From Emcibacteraceae bacterium (lineage in GTDB: Bacteria > Pseudomonadota > Alphaproteobacteria > Sphingomonadales > Emcibacteraceae): DNA of 64,000 bases. Both the position numbers and the translations under genes were made by a program. Shown piece by piece: positions 56,270 through 64,000 of the stretch. Where the stretch lies: positions 321,501 through 385,500 of the forward strand of contig JAWKXO010000002.1 in NCBI GenBank assembly GCA_041396985.1, in the 5' to 3' direction. Positions within the stretch are counted from its first letter, which is position 1; every line of letters starts with the position of its first letter. The notes beneath the pieces were generated by a model. That model ran no database searches. It saw nothing but the letters and a program-made list of their open reading frames with translations, and had not been told where the DNA came from.

Positions 56270-56554
56270 CTACTCACCCAGATGGATCGGATCAGTGTCT
56301 TCAATCACTTTTTTCAGGAATTTTGGCATATGTGGATGAATAAGTTGCAGGTGACGACCAATAATTGGCATGCGGCGTCTTAGTTTCTGCACTTTAATTT
56401 TAACCCAGTGGCTCTCCGATACAAGAATGCTCAGACCGATCAGCGCGACGATTTGGCCGATTGGTAAAGGTATTGGCGCCGTTATGATGCCAACAATAAA
56501 CATCACCCATCCAATGAAAAGTTTTAAGGGTCTTTTAAGTGCTTTAAGGTCCAT
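56270..56554 (-). CDS. Small membrane protein, possibly PGPGW-like
   Basis: A 94-residue protein with two adjacent membrane helices (about 11-27 and 30-45) joined by APIPLPIG, followed by a basic region KIKVQKLRRRMP and a charged tail. The layout resembles the putative PGPGW transmembrane family, but the name-giving motif is not exact. Function unknown. It sits between the histidine kinase and ccmC on the minus strand, divergent from ccmC. Confidence 0.6.
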   Translation of the reverse strand: MDLKALKRPLKLFIGWVMFIVGIITAPIPLPIGQIVALIGLSILVSESHWVKIKVQKLRRRMPIIGRHLQLIHPHMPKFLKKVIEDTDPIHLGE

Positions 56555-56695
56555 AATATTCGTAAATGCCCAATCATTTTGTTTGATGATTATATATAAT
56601 AAAAGTTAAAGAAATAAGAAGGCTTAAATTAGGCATGATGTCGTTTTTTTTTACTAATTCTTGATTATGCAGCGTGAAAGGGATAGATCAAAGCT

Positions 56696-57427
56696 ATGCA
56701 TAAATTTGCCAACCCAGCCCGTTTCATGCGGATCAGTAAATTAATCACACCGTGGTGTTTTATCTTAACCGCAGTGACTCTTGTTGTCGGACTATATTGG
56801 GGGCTTTTCATTGCCCCGGCTGATTATCAGATGGGGGATGCTTACCGCATTATTTTTGTTCATGTGCCTGCCTCCTATATGTCAATGTTCTGCTATGGTT
56901 TTATGGCGGTTGCCAGTGCTGTTGGAATAATCTGGAAACATCCGCTCGCTGATCAGTCGGCCAGGGCAGCAGCGCCAATCGGCGCGGTCTTCACTGCGCT
57001 TGCTCTTTTTACGGGAAGTCTCTGGGGAAAACCGATGTGGGGCACATATTGGATCTGGGACGCTCGTCTGACCTCAGAACTGGTATTGCTGTTTTTATAT
57101 TTTGGTTATATGGCGGTTTGGGAAGCCATTGAAGATACTGTCAAGGCCGCTCGGGTGGCCGCTATCGTGGCGCTTGTCGGCGCGCTGAATATTCCCATTA
57201 TCAAATTCTCGGTTGACTGGTGGAATACTCTGCACCAGCCCGCCAGCCTAATGAAGTCGGGCGGGGCCAGCATACATCCTGACATGTTATGGCCACTTTT
57301 AATTTCAATCCTTGCTTTTAATCTTTACTTTATAACAGTGGTTCTCTGGCGTATACAATCGCTGATAATACGTCGTCAGATTCGCGGCCTGAGAATGAGG
57401 ATCGCGGAGGAGAAGGATGATGGGTAA
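56696..57427 (+). CDS. ccmC: Heme exporter/handling protein CcmC
   Basis: A 243-residue inner-membrane protein of the heme-handling family with six helices. The tryptophan-rich heme-binding loop reads GKPMWGTYWIWDARLTSELV near residue 112, with flanking histidines in FVHVPASYMSM near 58 and STD-like WWNTLHQPAS near 180. It presents heme to CcmE. It begins the continuous ccmC-I operon: the next gene, ccmD, overlaps its end. Confidence 0.96.
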   Translation: MHKFANPARFMRISKLITPWCFILTAVTLVVGLYWGLFIAPADYQMGDAYRIIFVHVPASYMSMFCYGFMAVASAVGIIWKHPLADQSARAAAPIGAVFTALALFTGSLWGKPMWGTYWIWDARLTSELVLLFLYFGYMAVWEAIEDTVKAARVAAIVALVGALNIPIIKFSVDWWNTLHQPASLMKSGGASIHPDMLWPLLISILAFNLYFITVVLWRIQSLIIRRQIRGLRMRIAEEKDDG

Positions 57428-57569
57428 TTATGGCATGTTCGTCTGGCCGAGCTTCGGTGCCGTTATCGTGCTGCTCAGTATTTTAGGCTATACAAGCTGG
57501 CAAAGAAAAAGGAATGACGAAAAGACATTGAACGAACTTCGTCAGGAACTTGAAAATTTAAGCGATTAG
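57420..57569 (+). CDS. ccmD: Heme exporter protein CcmD
   Basis: A 49-residue single-helix protein that stabilises the CcmABC-CcmE complex. It reads MGNYGMFVWPSFGAVIVLLS, then a second part of the helix, and a charged tail ending LRQELENLSD. The start FVWPSFG pattern and position between ccmC and ccmE are typical of CcmD. The ATG at 57420 (or the adjacent one at 57417) overlaps the ccmC end and is preceded by GGAGGAGAAGG. Confidence 0.85.
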   Translation: MGNYGMFVWPSFGAVIVLLSILGYTSWQRKRNDEKTLNELRQELENLSD

Positions 57570-57577
57570 GATGAATT

Positions 57578-58054
57578 ATGATGGCTATGAGCAGGGCGGC
57601 AAACAGGAAACAAAAAAGACTTTATCTGGTACTCACATCAATGGCGGTTTTGGCATTTGCCATTGGGCTTGTCCTGTCCGCTCTCCAGGATAACATCAGT
57701 CTTTTTCTTGATCCGACAGAACTAACAGAACGCAATCTGCCGGACGGGGAACATATCCGGCTTGGTGGTCTGGTGGCGATTGACAGTTTTGAAAAAGCGG
57801 ATGACGGACTGACATATCATTTTGATATTACCGATGGTTCAGAAACAGTCAGTGTTGTCTATAAAGGCTCTCTACCGGATCTTTTCCGTGAAGGGCAGGG
57901 TGTGGTTGTTGAAGGGGAGGTCCATAAAAACGGTCCTTTTGTCGCAACAGAAGTGCTGGCCAAACATGATGAGAATTATATGCCCAAGGAGGTGTTGGAC
58001 AGTCTGAAGAAAAGAGGACTTTATCAGGAGCCCGGGGAAGAAGGCAGTATATGA
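57578..58054 (+). CDS. ccmE: Cytochrome c maturation protein CcmE (heme chaperone)
   Basis: A 158-residue periplasmic heme chaperone with one N-terminal membrane anchor (about 16-36). The domain is an OB-fold beta barrel. The covalent heme-binding His is in VLAKHDENYMP (HDExY motif) near residue 128, so this is the histidine-type chaperone. AGGA lies six bases before the ATG. Its end overlaps the ccmF start by four bases. Confidence 0.97.
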   Translation: MMAMSRAANRKQKRLYLVLTSMAVLAFAIGLVLSALQDNISLFLDPTELTERNLPDGEHIRLGGLVAIDSFEKADDGLTYHFDITDGSETVSVVYKGSLPDLFREGQGVVVEGEVHKNGPFVATEVLAKHDENYMPKEVLDSLKKRGLYQEPGEEGSI

Positions 58055-60012
58055 TTGTTGAAGCCGGGCATTTTGCGCTTATCCTTGCGTGTTTTTTAGC
58101 CATTATCCAGGGAACATTTCCACTTTACGGTGCTTTGAAAAACCATGGGCGACTGATGGCACTGAGCGCGCCTGCCGCCTATGGTCAGTTCTTTTTTGTC
58201 ACTATTTCTTTCGGCGCATTGATTTATGCTTTTATAGTCTCTGATTTTTCGGTGGTCAATGTCGCGCGGAATTCCCATACGTTAAAGCCAATGCTTTATA
58301 AGGTAGCTGCTGCCTGGGGAAATCATGAGGGATCAATCTTATTCTGGGCTTTCATTCTTTCTCTTTACGGTGCGGCAGTGGCTTACTTTGGCCGCAAGTT
58401 ACCCAGAACTTTTTATGTAAGGGTTCTGGGCATTCAGGCACTTGTCGGTATGGGATTTTATTTATTTCTGCTCTTAACATCAAACCCGTTTGAGCGGTTA
58501 TACCCTTTTCCTATGGAGGGAAACGGTCTTAATCCGCTATTGCAGGATCCGGGGCTCGCCTTTCATCCGCCCCTTTTATATATGGGATATGTGGGCCTGT
58601 CCGTGACTTTTTCATTTGCTGTCGGGGCACTAATAGAAGGGCGTGTTGATGCGGCATGGGCGCGCTGGGTTCGCCCATGGACACTGCTTGCCTGGTGTTT
58701 CCTGACATCGGGCATTACGCTTGGATCATGGTGGGCTTATTACGAACTTGGCTGGGGCGGCTGGTGGTTTTGGGATCCGGTTGAAAATGCATCCTTTATG
58801 CCGTGGCTGGTGGCAACAGGGCTTCTTCATTCAGCGATCGTTGTTGAAAAGCGCGATACCCTGAAAGCATGGACCATTCTTCTGGCAATTATTGCCTTTT
58901 CATTCAGCCTGCTTGGGACTTTTATTGTAAGAAGTGGTGTGCTGACATCGGTTCATGCTTTTGCAACCGATCCTGAGCGGGGCGTATTCATCCTGCTCTT
59001 TTTATTCATTGTTATCGGCGGCAGCCTGCTGTTATTTGCGCTTCGGGCCGATAAGTTGCAACCGGGCGGGCTTTTTGCACCGATCAGTCGGGAAAGTATG
59101 CTGGTTGTCAATAACCTCCTGCTGTCGGTGGCGGCGCTTGTGGTTTTGTTTGGAACTTTATACCCGTTGCTGCGTGATGCGCTGACGGGCGATAAAATTA
59201 CGGTTGGGCCACCTTTTTTTAATCTTGCTTTTGGCTTTCTGATGATCCCTTTGCTTTTGGTTATGGGGCTTGGCCCTTCAACCAACTGGAAACGGGCCGA
59301 TCTTATGGGTCTGGCATCCCGGCTTAAATTCATTTTTGCCGCAGCACTTGTTGCTTCCCTTGCACTCTTTTATATTGCCGGCGGTGGTGACATGATGGCC
59401 GCCGTATGGCTTGGGCTGGGTCTTTGGGTGTTTCTCAGCACTTTATACGAGTGGGCGGAACGGGTTAAACTCTTCAAATCTGACGCAATGAAACGCATAT
59501 TAAGGCAGCCACGAGCATCGGTCGGTATGAGCCTTGGCCATCTGGGCATGGGCATTGTTGTGATCGGCATGGCGGGCAGTGCCTTCTGGGGAACGGAAGA
59601 CCAGAGCATAATGACTTACGGTGACAGTCAGGAAATTGGCGGCTATGAAGTTAAGTTTAACAGCACAGATGGCGTATCCGGTCCCAATTATTCAGCGGTT
59701 CGTGCCTCCTTTGATGTCAGCAAGAATGGAAAAGAAATCACGACATTGGAACCGGAGGCGCGCACATATTTTGCCCCACCTATGCCAACCACGGAAGCGG
59801 CGATTTACAGCACATTTATGGGGGATCTTTTTGTGGTGATCGGCGAAGCCAACAACAAAACCTATGACCAGTGGGCCGTGCGTCTTTATTATAAACCGCT
59901 TCAAATCTGGTTATGGGGGGGTGTCGCCATCATGGTTATTGGTGGTCTGATTTCGCTGAGCGACCGACGGTTCAGATTGGGTGCGGTGACGAGAAAGGTG
60001 AGAGATGAATAA
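58051..60012 (+). CDS. ccmF: Cytochrome c heme lyase subunit CcmF
   Basis: A 653-residue membrane protein with about 15 helices that, with CcmH and CcmI, joins heme to apocytochrome c. The heme-handling WWD loop GWGGWWFWDPVENASFMPWL lies near residue 233. Other family blocks are AAAWGNHEGSILFWAF near 88, NPLLQDPGLAFHPPLLYMGY near 165 and LGTFIVRSGVLTSVHAFA near 290. It overlaps ccmE by four bases and ccmG by eight bases, consistent with one operon. Confidence 0.97.
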   Translation: MIVEAGHFALILACFLAIIQGTFPLYGALKNHGRLMALSAPAAYGQFFFVTISFGALIYAFIVSDFSVVNVARNSHTLKPMLYKVAAAWGNHEGSILFWAFILSLYGAAVAYFGRKLPRTFYVRVLGIQALVGMGFYLFLLLTSNPFERLYPFPMEGNGLNPLLQDPGLAFHPPLLYMGYVGLSVTFSFAVGALIEGRVDAAWARWVRPWTLLAWCFLTSGITLGSWWAYYELGWGGWWFWDPVENASFMPWLVATGLLHSAIVVEKRDTLKAWTILLAIIAFSFSLLGTFIVRSGVLTSVHAFATDPERGVFILLFLFIVIGGSLLLFALRADKLQPGGLFAPISRESMLVVNNLLLSVAALVVLFGTLYPLLRDALTGDKITVGPPFFNLAFGFLMIPLLLVMGLGPSTNWKRADLMGLASRLKFIFAAALVASLALFYIAGGGDMMAAVWLGLGLWVFLSTLYEWAERVKLFKSDAMKRILRQPRASVGMSLGHLGMGIVVIGMAGSAFWGTEDQSIMTYGDSQEIGGYEVKFNSTDGVSGPNYSAVRASFDVSKNGKEITTLEPEARTYFAPPMPTTEAAIYSTFMGDLFVVIGEANNKTYDQWAVRLYYKPLQIWLWGGVAIMVIGGLISLSDRRFRLGAVTRKVRDE

Positions 60013-60526
60013 ATTTATCCCGCTCGCCATTTTCTGCGCCATTGCAATTGCGCTTTATGTTGGGTTAAGCCTTAACCCCAGCAATATCCCATCTGTACTT
60101 ATCAATGATCCGGTCCCAGAATTTGCATTGCCAGCTGTTGGCGATGGTGAGGGGGGCTTTTCTTCTGCTGATCTGGCGGCCGAAGACGGGGTTGTTCTGG
60201 TCAATTTCTTCGCGTCCTGGTGTGCGCCCTGTTATGTGGAACATCCGTTTCTAATGGAGCTAAAAAAACGCGGCTATAAAATTTATGGCGTCGCTTACAA
60301 GGATAAGTCCTGGGATACAAACGGATTTATAAAGGATCGCGGAAATCCATATTATAAACTGGCGGCGGATGATAAAGGCCGTGTTGCCATTGATTTTGGC
60401 GTATATGGCGTGCCGGAAACTTACGTTATTAAAAACGGCATTATCCGCTATAAGCATGCAGGACCTATTCAGGAAATGGATTTTGAAGACAAAGTGATTC
60501 CAATCATTGAAAGTGTCGACAAATGA
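60005..60526 (+). CDS. ccmG: Thiol:disulfide interchange protein CcmG/DsbE
   Basis: A 173-residue periplasmic thioredoxin-like protein held by one N-terminal helix (about 5-21). The redox motif is FFASWCAPCYVEHPF near residue 72 and the cis-Pro loop is YGVPETYVI near 140. It keeps the apocytochrome heme-binding cysteines reduced. It overlaps ccmF at the front and ccmH by four bases at the end. Confidence 0.95.
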   Translation: MNKFIPLAIFCAIAIALYVGLSLNPSNIPSVLINDPVPEFALPAVGDGEGGFSSADLAAEDGVVLVNFFASWCAPCYVEHPFLMELKKRGYKIYGVAYKDKSWDTNGFIKDRGNPYYKLAADDKGRVAIDFGVYGVPETYVIKNGIIRYKHAGPIQEMDFEDKVIPIIESVDK

Positions 60527-60990
60527 GAGGGTTGATCAGTTTATTCTTATTTATTGGCCTTTCGCTTTCTGCCTATGCGATTGGTGTTGATGAAATGCCG
60601 CTGAAAGATCCGGCGCAGGAAGCCCGTGCGCAGGCAATCATGAAGCAATTAAGGTGCCTAGTGTGTCAGAACGAGTCGATTGTTGACAGTGGTGCGGACC
60701 TTGCCAAAGATTTAAGAAATATAGTAAGAGAGCGCATCACTCTGGGGGATACGGATGAACAGGTCCTTGCTTTTATGACTGCACGGTATGGCGACTGGGT
60801 CTTGTTGAAACCACCATTTGAAGGGGCCACGATAATTTTATGGTTTTCACCGATCCTTTTATTGCTCATGGGTTTTTATATTATTTACAGAAATTATAAA
60901 AATCGTAAGCCTTTGGGGGAGGTCGCTCCCCTCACGCCTGATGAAGAGCGGCGATTAAAGTCACTCCTGAATAAGGGGGCAGAAAAATAA
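60523..60990 (+). CDS. ccmH: Cytochrome c maturation protein CcmH (CycL)
   Basis: A 155-residue periplasmic thiol-oxidoreductase of the heme-ligation complex. It has a signal peptide (about 1-19), the redox motif LRCLVCQNESIVDS near residue 44, the three-helix domain ending WVLLKPPF, and one C-terminal membrane helix (about 105-123). This is the short form; the TPR part is encoded separately as ccmI, which overlaps its stop by one base. Confidence 0.96.
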   Translation: MRGLISLFLFIGLSLSAYAIGVDEMPLKDPAQEARAQAIMKQLRCLVCQNESIVDSGADLAKDLRNIVRERITLGDTDEQVLAFMTARYGDWVLLKPPFEGATIILWFSPILLLLMGFYIIYRNYKNRKPLGEVAPLTPDEERRLKSLLNKGAEK

Positions 60991-62126
60991 TGTATTTAAT
61001 TCTGCTGATCCTATTTGCTGCAATTGCCCTATCAATTATTTTGTTACCCTATTTTAAGAACCGGGCTGACGAAATGGCGGGTAAACCGGATATAGATGTT
61101 TATAAAGCACAGCTGGATGAACTTGAAAATGACCTCAGTCGCGGGCTTGTCAGTGAAGAAGAGGCAAAAAGATCACGCATTGAAATTGAAAGACGAATAT
61201 TAAAAGCGGCAGATCATGAAAATAAGCTAATTAAATATGAAATGCCGAACTGGACCATTGCAGGTTCAATCATAGCCGTGTTCATTTTGTCGGGATTGTT
61301 TTACTGGAAAGTTGGAACGCCGGGAATGCCGGATTATCCAATTAGACAGGTGACTAAAGACCGTACCGAAAAGGAACAGGCAGAAGAAATAGAAAAGACA
61401 GAAAAATTAAAAGCCCAATTGGTCGAGACACTGGCCAAACATCCGCCGGATGCTCGCGGGCTGGTGTATTTGGCCCGGCTTGAAATGAGCCTTGGAAATT
61501 TTCAGGAAGCGTCCGAAGACCTTTACCAGGCACACTTACTTGATCCGGATAATTTTGATTTACTGCTGATGTATGCCGAAAGCCTGATTGTAGCTGCACA
61601 GGAAAGAGTAACGCCGGCGGCACTTGTAATTCTCAATAAAGCGGCAAAAATAAAACCGGATCATCCGGGCCCGCAATATTATCTGGCACTTGCCGATTTT
61701 CAGGCAGGCGATGTTGAAACCGCCCATAGTGAATGGGTTAAAATCAGCAATAGTCTGGACGCGAATAATCCACTGAAATCATTGGTTGATTTGTGGATTG
61801 GCCGTGCTGAAAAGGAATTGGGGATAGCGCAAGGACTTCCGGAAACAAAAGCGCCGGCCATAAGTTCGGAACAGGCAGAAGCCATTAGCAATATGGATGA
61901 AAGTGAACAACAGGAATTTATCCGTCAGATGGTCAACCAGCTAGCTGAAAAACAACAGGAAAATCCGGAGAATATTGAAGGCTGGTTGCGATTATCCAGA
62001 GCTTATACAGTTCTCGGTCAGAAAGATGATGCAATTGCCGCCATGAAGAGCGCAATTGAAAATGCACCGGATGATCAAAAAGGCGCCTTGCAAAAAGAAC
62101 TGGAAAAATTAACCAATTTGCGTTAG
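60990..62126 (+). CDS. ccmI: Cytochrome c maturation protein CcmI (TPR)
   Basis: A 378-residue protein that recruits apocytochrome c to the CcmF-CcmH complex. Two N-terminal membrane helices (about 3-20 and 89-108) flank a cytosolic coiled region including VYKAQLDELENDLSRGLVS. The periplasmic part has TPR-like helices, for example ARLEMSLGNFQEASEDLYQA and SRAYTVLGQKDDAIAAMKSA near the end. It is last in the ccmC-I operon. Confidence 0.92.
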   Translation: MYLILLILFAAIALSIILLPYFKNRADEMAGKPDIDVYKAQLDELENDLSRGLVSEEEAKRSRIEIERRILKAADHENKLIKYEMPNWTIAGSIIAVFILSGLFYWKVGTPGMPDYPIRQVTKDRTEKEQAEEIEKTEKLKAQLVETLAKHPPDARGLVYLARLEMSLGNFQEASEDLYQAHLLDPDNFDLLLMYAESLIVAAQERVTPAALVILNKAAKIKPDHPGPQYYLALADFQAGDVETAHSEWVKISNSLDANNPLKSLVDLWIGRAEKELGIAQGLPETKAPAISSEQAEAISNMDESEQQEFIRQMVNQLAEKQQENPENIEGWLRLSRAYTVLGQKDDAIAAMKSAIENAPDDQKGALQKELEKLTNLR

Positions 62127-62213
62127 AATCAGCTTCACGTCGCAGAATAGAGACATTATCCATACAGGCAGAAAGTCTGAAATCCGCTTATCAAGAAGGT
62201 AAGTGGGCTTTTA

Positions 62214-62597
62214 ATGTTGGTTAATGTTATGAAAATTGGTTCGCAGTCACAAACACTTGTCTCTTTAAATTCGCTGCTTGATGCTTCAAAGCAACAGCAA
62301 CAGACTCAGCGCGAGGAATTTCAGGAAAAGAAGCTTACTGAAAGCCGTGAAGGCCGAATTACAGCGCGGCAGAATGAACGGGAAGCTCTCATTCAGCAGA
62401 ATCGGGATGCCCTCAAAAAAATTCAGGACGATATTCGCCTTAGAAATTTGAGAAAACTGCAAAATGGTGATGAAGTTGACAATGAAGGGCAAAATAAAAC
62501 AAATTTAAATCACCGGGAAAATTTCTTTCCGGCTCAAAAAGTGAATAATCAACCTGCTTTTGAAAAGCTCGGCCAAATTATAGATATCAGAATTTAA
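62214..62597 (+). CDS. Hypothetical coiled-coil protein, 127 residues
   Basis: Family not recognised. It is strongly hydrophilic. Residues about 25-85 are Gln/Glu/Arg-rich with heptad character (for example ITARQNEREALIQQNRDALK), predicting a coiled coil. The C-terminus is Asn-rich and ends in a short hydrophobic LGQIIDIRI. No signal peptide is seen. It may start at 62214 or at the ATG at 62229; neither has a strong ribosome site. It follows the ccm operon by 87 bases and overlaps the convergent yciB by four bases. Confidence 0.6.
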   Translation: MLVNVMKIGSQSQTLVSLNSLLDASKQQQQTQREEFQEKKLTESREGRITARQNEREALIQQNRDALKKIQDDIRLRNLRKLQNGDEVDNEGQNKTNLNHRENFFPAQKVNNQPAFEKLGQIIDIRI

Positions 62598-63175
62598 TCT
62601 TCTTTTTCGTCATCTTCATCAAGTTGATATTTCATGACGATGGGCATTTGTGCCAGGGCGAAAATAAAACTCAGCGGTATAAAGACCCAGATTTTTGTGG
62701 CAATCCAGTCTGCATTGCTAAGGTTTCGCCATAAAATTTCATTTAAAACCGCACAGCCTACAAAAAACAGTCCCCAGTTGCGGCTCATTTTCATCCAGGC
62801 AATTTCCTCAATCGGTGGAAATCCTGCTTCCATAAGATTTTTAATGAACGGTTTTCCAAAGGCGTAACCACCAAGTAAAGTTGCAGCAAACAGGCCATAA
62901 AGGATGGTTGGTTTTACTTTTATAAATATTTCATTATCAAAATATATTGTCAGTCCGCCGAAAACGGCAACAAGTGCTGCTGATACCCAGAGCATGACAG
63001 CAATTTTTTTAAAAATGATTTTTGAGAAAATCATGGAAATGACCATGGCAACCATGAATATTTTAGTGGCCGGAATAATTCCGCCAGCGCCGTCAGCATC
63101 AGAATAGGCCCCATTGGCATAGAAAAAGACTACGATAGGTCCGATTTCAATGAGTAATTTTATAATCTGGTTCAT
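62594..63175 (-). CDS. yciB: Inner-membrane septation protein A family (YciB/IspZ)
   Basis: A 193-residue membrane protein with about five to six helices. Family features are the start LLIEIGPIVVFFYANGAYS, PTILYGLFAATLLGG, and the segment SRNWGLFFVGCAVLNEILWR near residue 130. YciB affects envelope synthesis and septation in several bacteria. Its place next to ftsY and the ccm genes is common in alphaproteobacteria. It begins 14 bases after the ftsY stop and is probably co-transcribed with it. Confidence 0.93.
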   Translation of the reverse strand: MNQIIKLLIEIGPIVVFFYANGAYSDADGAGGIIPATKIFMVAMVISMIFSKIIFKKIAVMLWVSAALVAVFGGLTIYFDNEIFIKVKPTILYGLFAATLLGGYAFGKPFIKNLMEAGFPPIEEIAWMKMSRNWGLFFVGCAVLNEILWRNLSNADWIATKIWVFIPLSFIFALAQMPIVMKYQLDEDDEKED

Positions 63176-63189
63176 TCCACACTTTCCTT

Positions 63190-64000
63190 TTACCTTACGT
63201 CTACACCAACAAGCATTTTTGAAAAATCTCCTGCATCAAACGGCTGAAGGTCATCAATTGTTTCACCAACGCCAATGGCGTGGATGGGCAATTTAAATTT
63301 TTCTGCGCAGGCGACAAGTACGCCGCCACGGGCTGTCCCATCAAGTTTTGTCATGATAATGCCGCTGATCCCTGCCATTTCGCGGAAAACCTCTGTCTGC
63401 ATTACGGCGTTCTGGCCGGTTGTCGCATCAAGGATGAGAACCGTATCATGTGGTGCTGTTTCATCAAATTTTTTAATGACCCGAATAATTTTTTTAAGCT
63501 CATCCATAAGATGGCTTTTATTCTGTAGTCTGCCTGCCGTATCGATCATTAAAATATCGGTATTTGTTTCCTGCGCACGCCTTAAGGCATCATAGGCAAG
63601 CCCGGCTGCGTCGCACCCTTCCTTGCCGCTGACCACGGGCACGTCATTGCGCTGCCCCCAGATTTGAAGCTGTTCGATTGCCGCGGCGCGAAAGGTATCG
63701 CCAGCGGCCAACATCACTGATTTTCCCTGATTTTTAAACTGTTTGGCCAGCTTGCCGATTGTCGTCGTCTTCCCTGCGCCATTAACACCAACCATAAGAA
63801 TGACATGGGGCTTATGCTCACCGCTGACGATAAGGGGCTTCGCCACATCCTGCATGATTTCACCGATCTCCTCTGCCAAGGCGACTTGTACTTCTTCTGC
63901 GCTGATTTGCTTGTCAAATTTGTTTTTGGATAGCCGTTCGCAAACCCGGGCGCTGACAGCGACGCCAAGATCAGACATAATCAGCAGGTCTTCCAGCTCT
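63190..64000 (-). CDS. ftsY: Signal recognition particle receptor FtsY (N-terminus cut by window edge)
   Basis: SRP receptor GTPase that docks ribosome-nascent chain complexes at the membrane. The frame continues open to the window edge (ELEDLLIMSDLGVAVSARV), so the start is outside and the ATG at 63978 is internal. The NG domain is complete: G1 VGVNGAGKTTTIGKLA, AGDTFRAAAIEQLQIWG, G3 DTAGRLQNKSHLMDELKK, G4 TKLDGTARGGV and the closing PIHAIGVGETIDDLQPFDAGDF. It leads the minus-strand pair ftsY-yciB. Confidence 0.97.
   Translation of the reverse strand, partial: ELEDLLIMSDLGVAVSARVCERLSKNKFDKQISAEEVQVALAEEIGEIMQDVAKPLIVSGEHKPHVILMVGVNGAGKTTTIGKLAKQFKNQGKSVMLAAGDTFRAAAIEQLQIWGQRNDVPVVSGKEGCDAAGLAYDALRRAQETNTDILMIDTAGRLQNKSHLMDELKKIIRVIKKFDETAPHDTVLILDATTGQNAVMQTEVFREMAGISGIIMTKLDGTARGGVLVACAEKFKLPIHAIGVGETIDDLQPFDAGDFSKMLVGVDVR

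Overview
The window is a gene-dense 64 kb piece of an alphaproteobacterial chromosome of modest G+C content, by eye a little over 40%. Family content supports this: a DUF2794 protein, a BTLCP-type (LapG-like) peptidase, a DUF983 protein, a FlaEY-like/FliL-like flagellar pair, a short NrdA ending in CLSCQ, and ftsY, yciB and acnA around a cytochrome c maturation locus. Gene content suggests a free-living, probably aquatic, flagellated, respiring organism. I cannot name the genus. I see no rRNA, tRNA, CRISPR array, insertion sequence or prophage.

Layout. 1-4084: end of dnaN, then recF and gyrB (replication and repair). 4130-9113: a glyoxalase-fold protein, a class A penicillin-binding protein, a three-gene minus-strand run (YgjP-like metalloprotein, YcgN, SCO1/SenC) and an exported ankyrin protein. 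9122-13436: the most unusual accessory block, with a catalytically degenerate EAL-like protein, a periplasmic LapG-type cysteine peptidase and a membrane PAS/HD-GYP-like protein whose HD and GYP motifs are both altered. 13538-15747: small membrane and hypothetical proteins around an FNR/FixK-type box, DUF983, a beta-hydroxyacid dehydrogenase and SlyX. 15854-21926: glutamate synthase gltB-gltD, broken by one frameshift in gltB and five closely spaced ones in gltD that look more like sequence error than decay. 22307-30614: HrpB helicase, nrdA-nrdB behind an NrdR-type operator, divergent msrB/msrA, an exosortase-A-associated O-ligase-like membrane protein and a 42-residue membrane peptide.

30666-43219: the threonine degradation pair kbl-tdh with an XRE-cupin regulator, plsC-like acyltransferase, MATE transporter, folD, YggT, the FlaEY-like beta-propeller protein with its FliL-like partner, and polA. 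43322-52888: ABC ATPase plus nadB, DUF2794, an unusual hairpin with a C-rich loop, a LigE-like glutathione transferase, htpG, a membrane protein and acnA. 53121-62126: the cytochrome c maturation set ccmA-B, then (after an inserted histidine kinase and a small membrane protein) ccmC-D-E-F-G-H-I in one tightly overlapped operon. 62214-64000: a coiled-coil hypothetical protein, yciB and the partial ftsY.

Functional links. SCO1/SenC, ccm, acnA and the FNR-type box fit an aerobic or microaerobic respiratory lifestyle. nrdAB, polA, recF, gyrB and folD serve DNA synthesis. msrA/msrB, htpG and the glutathione transferase serve stress protection. The LapG-type peptidase beside two c-di-GMP-fold proteins lacking catalytic motifs is the best candidate here for an undescribed regulatory system, possibly adhesin release or biofilm control.
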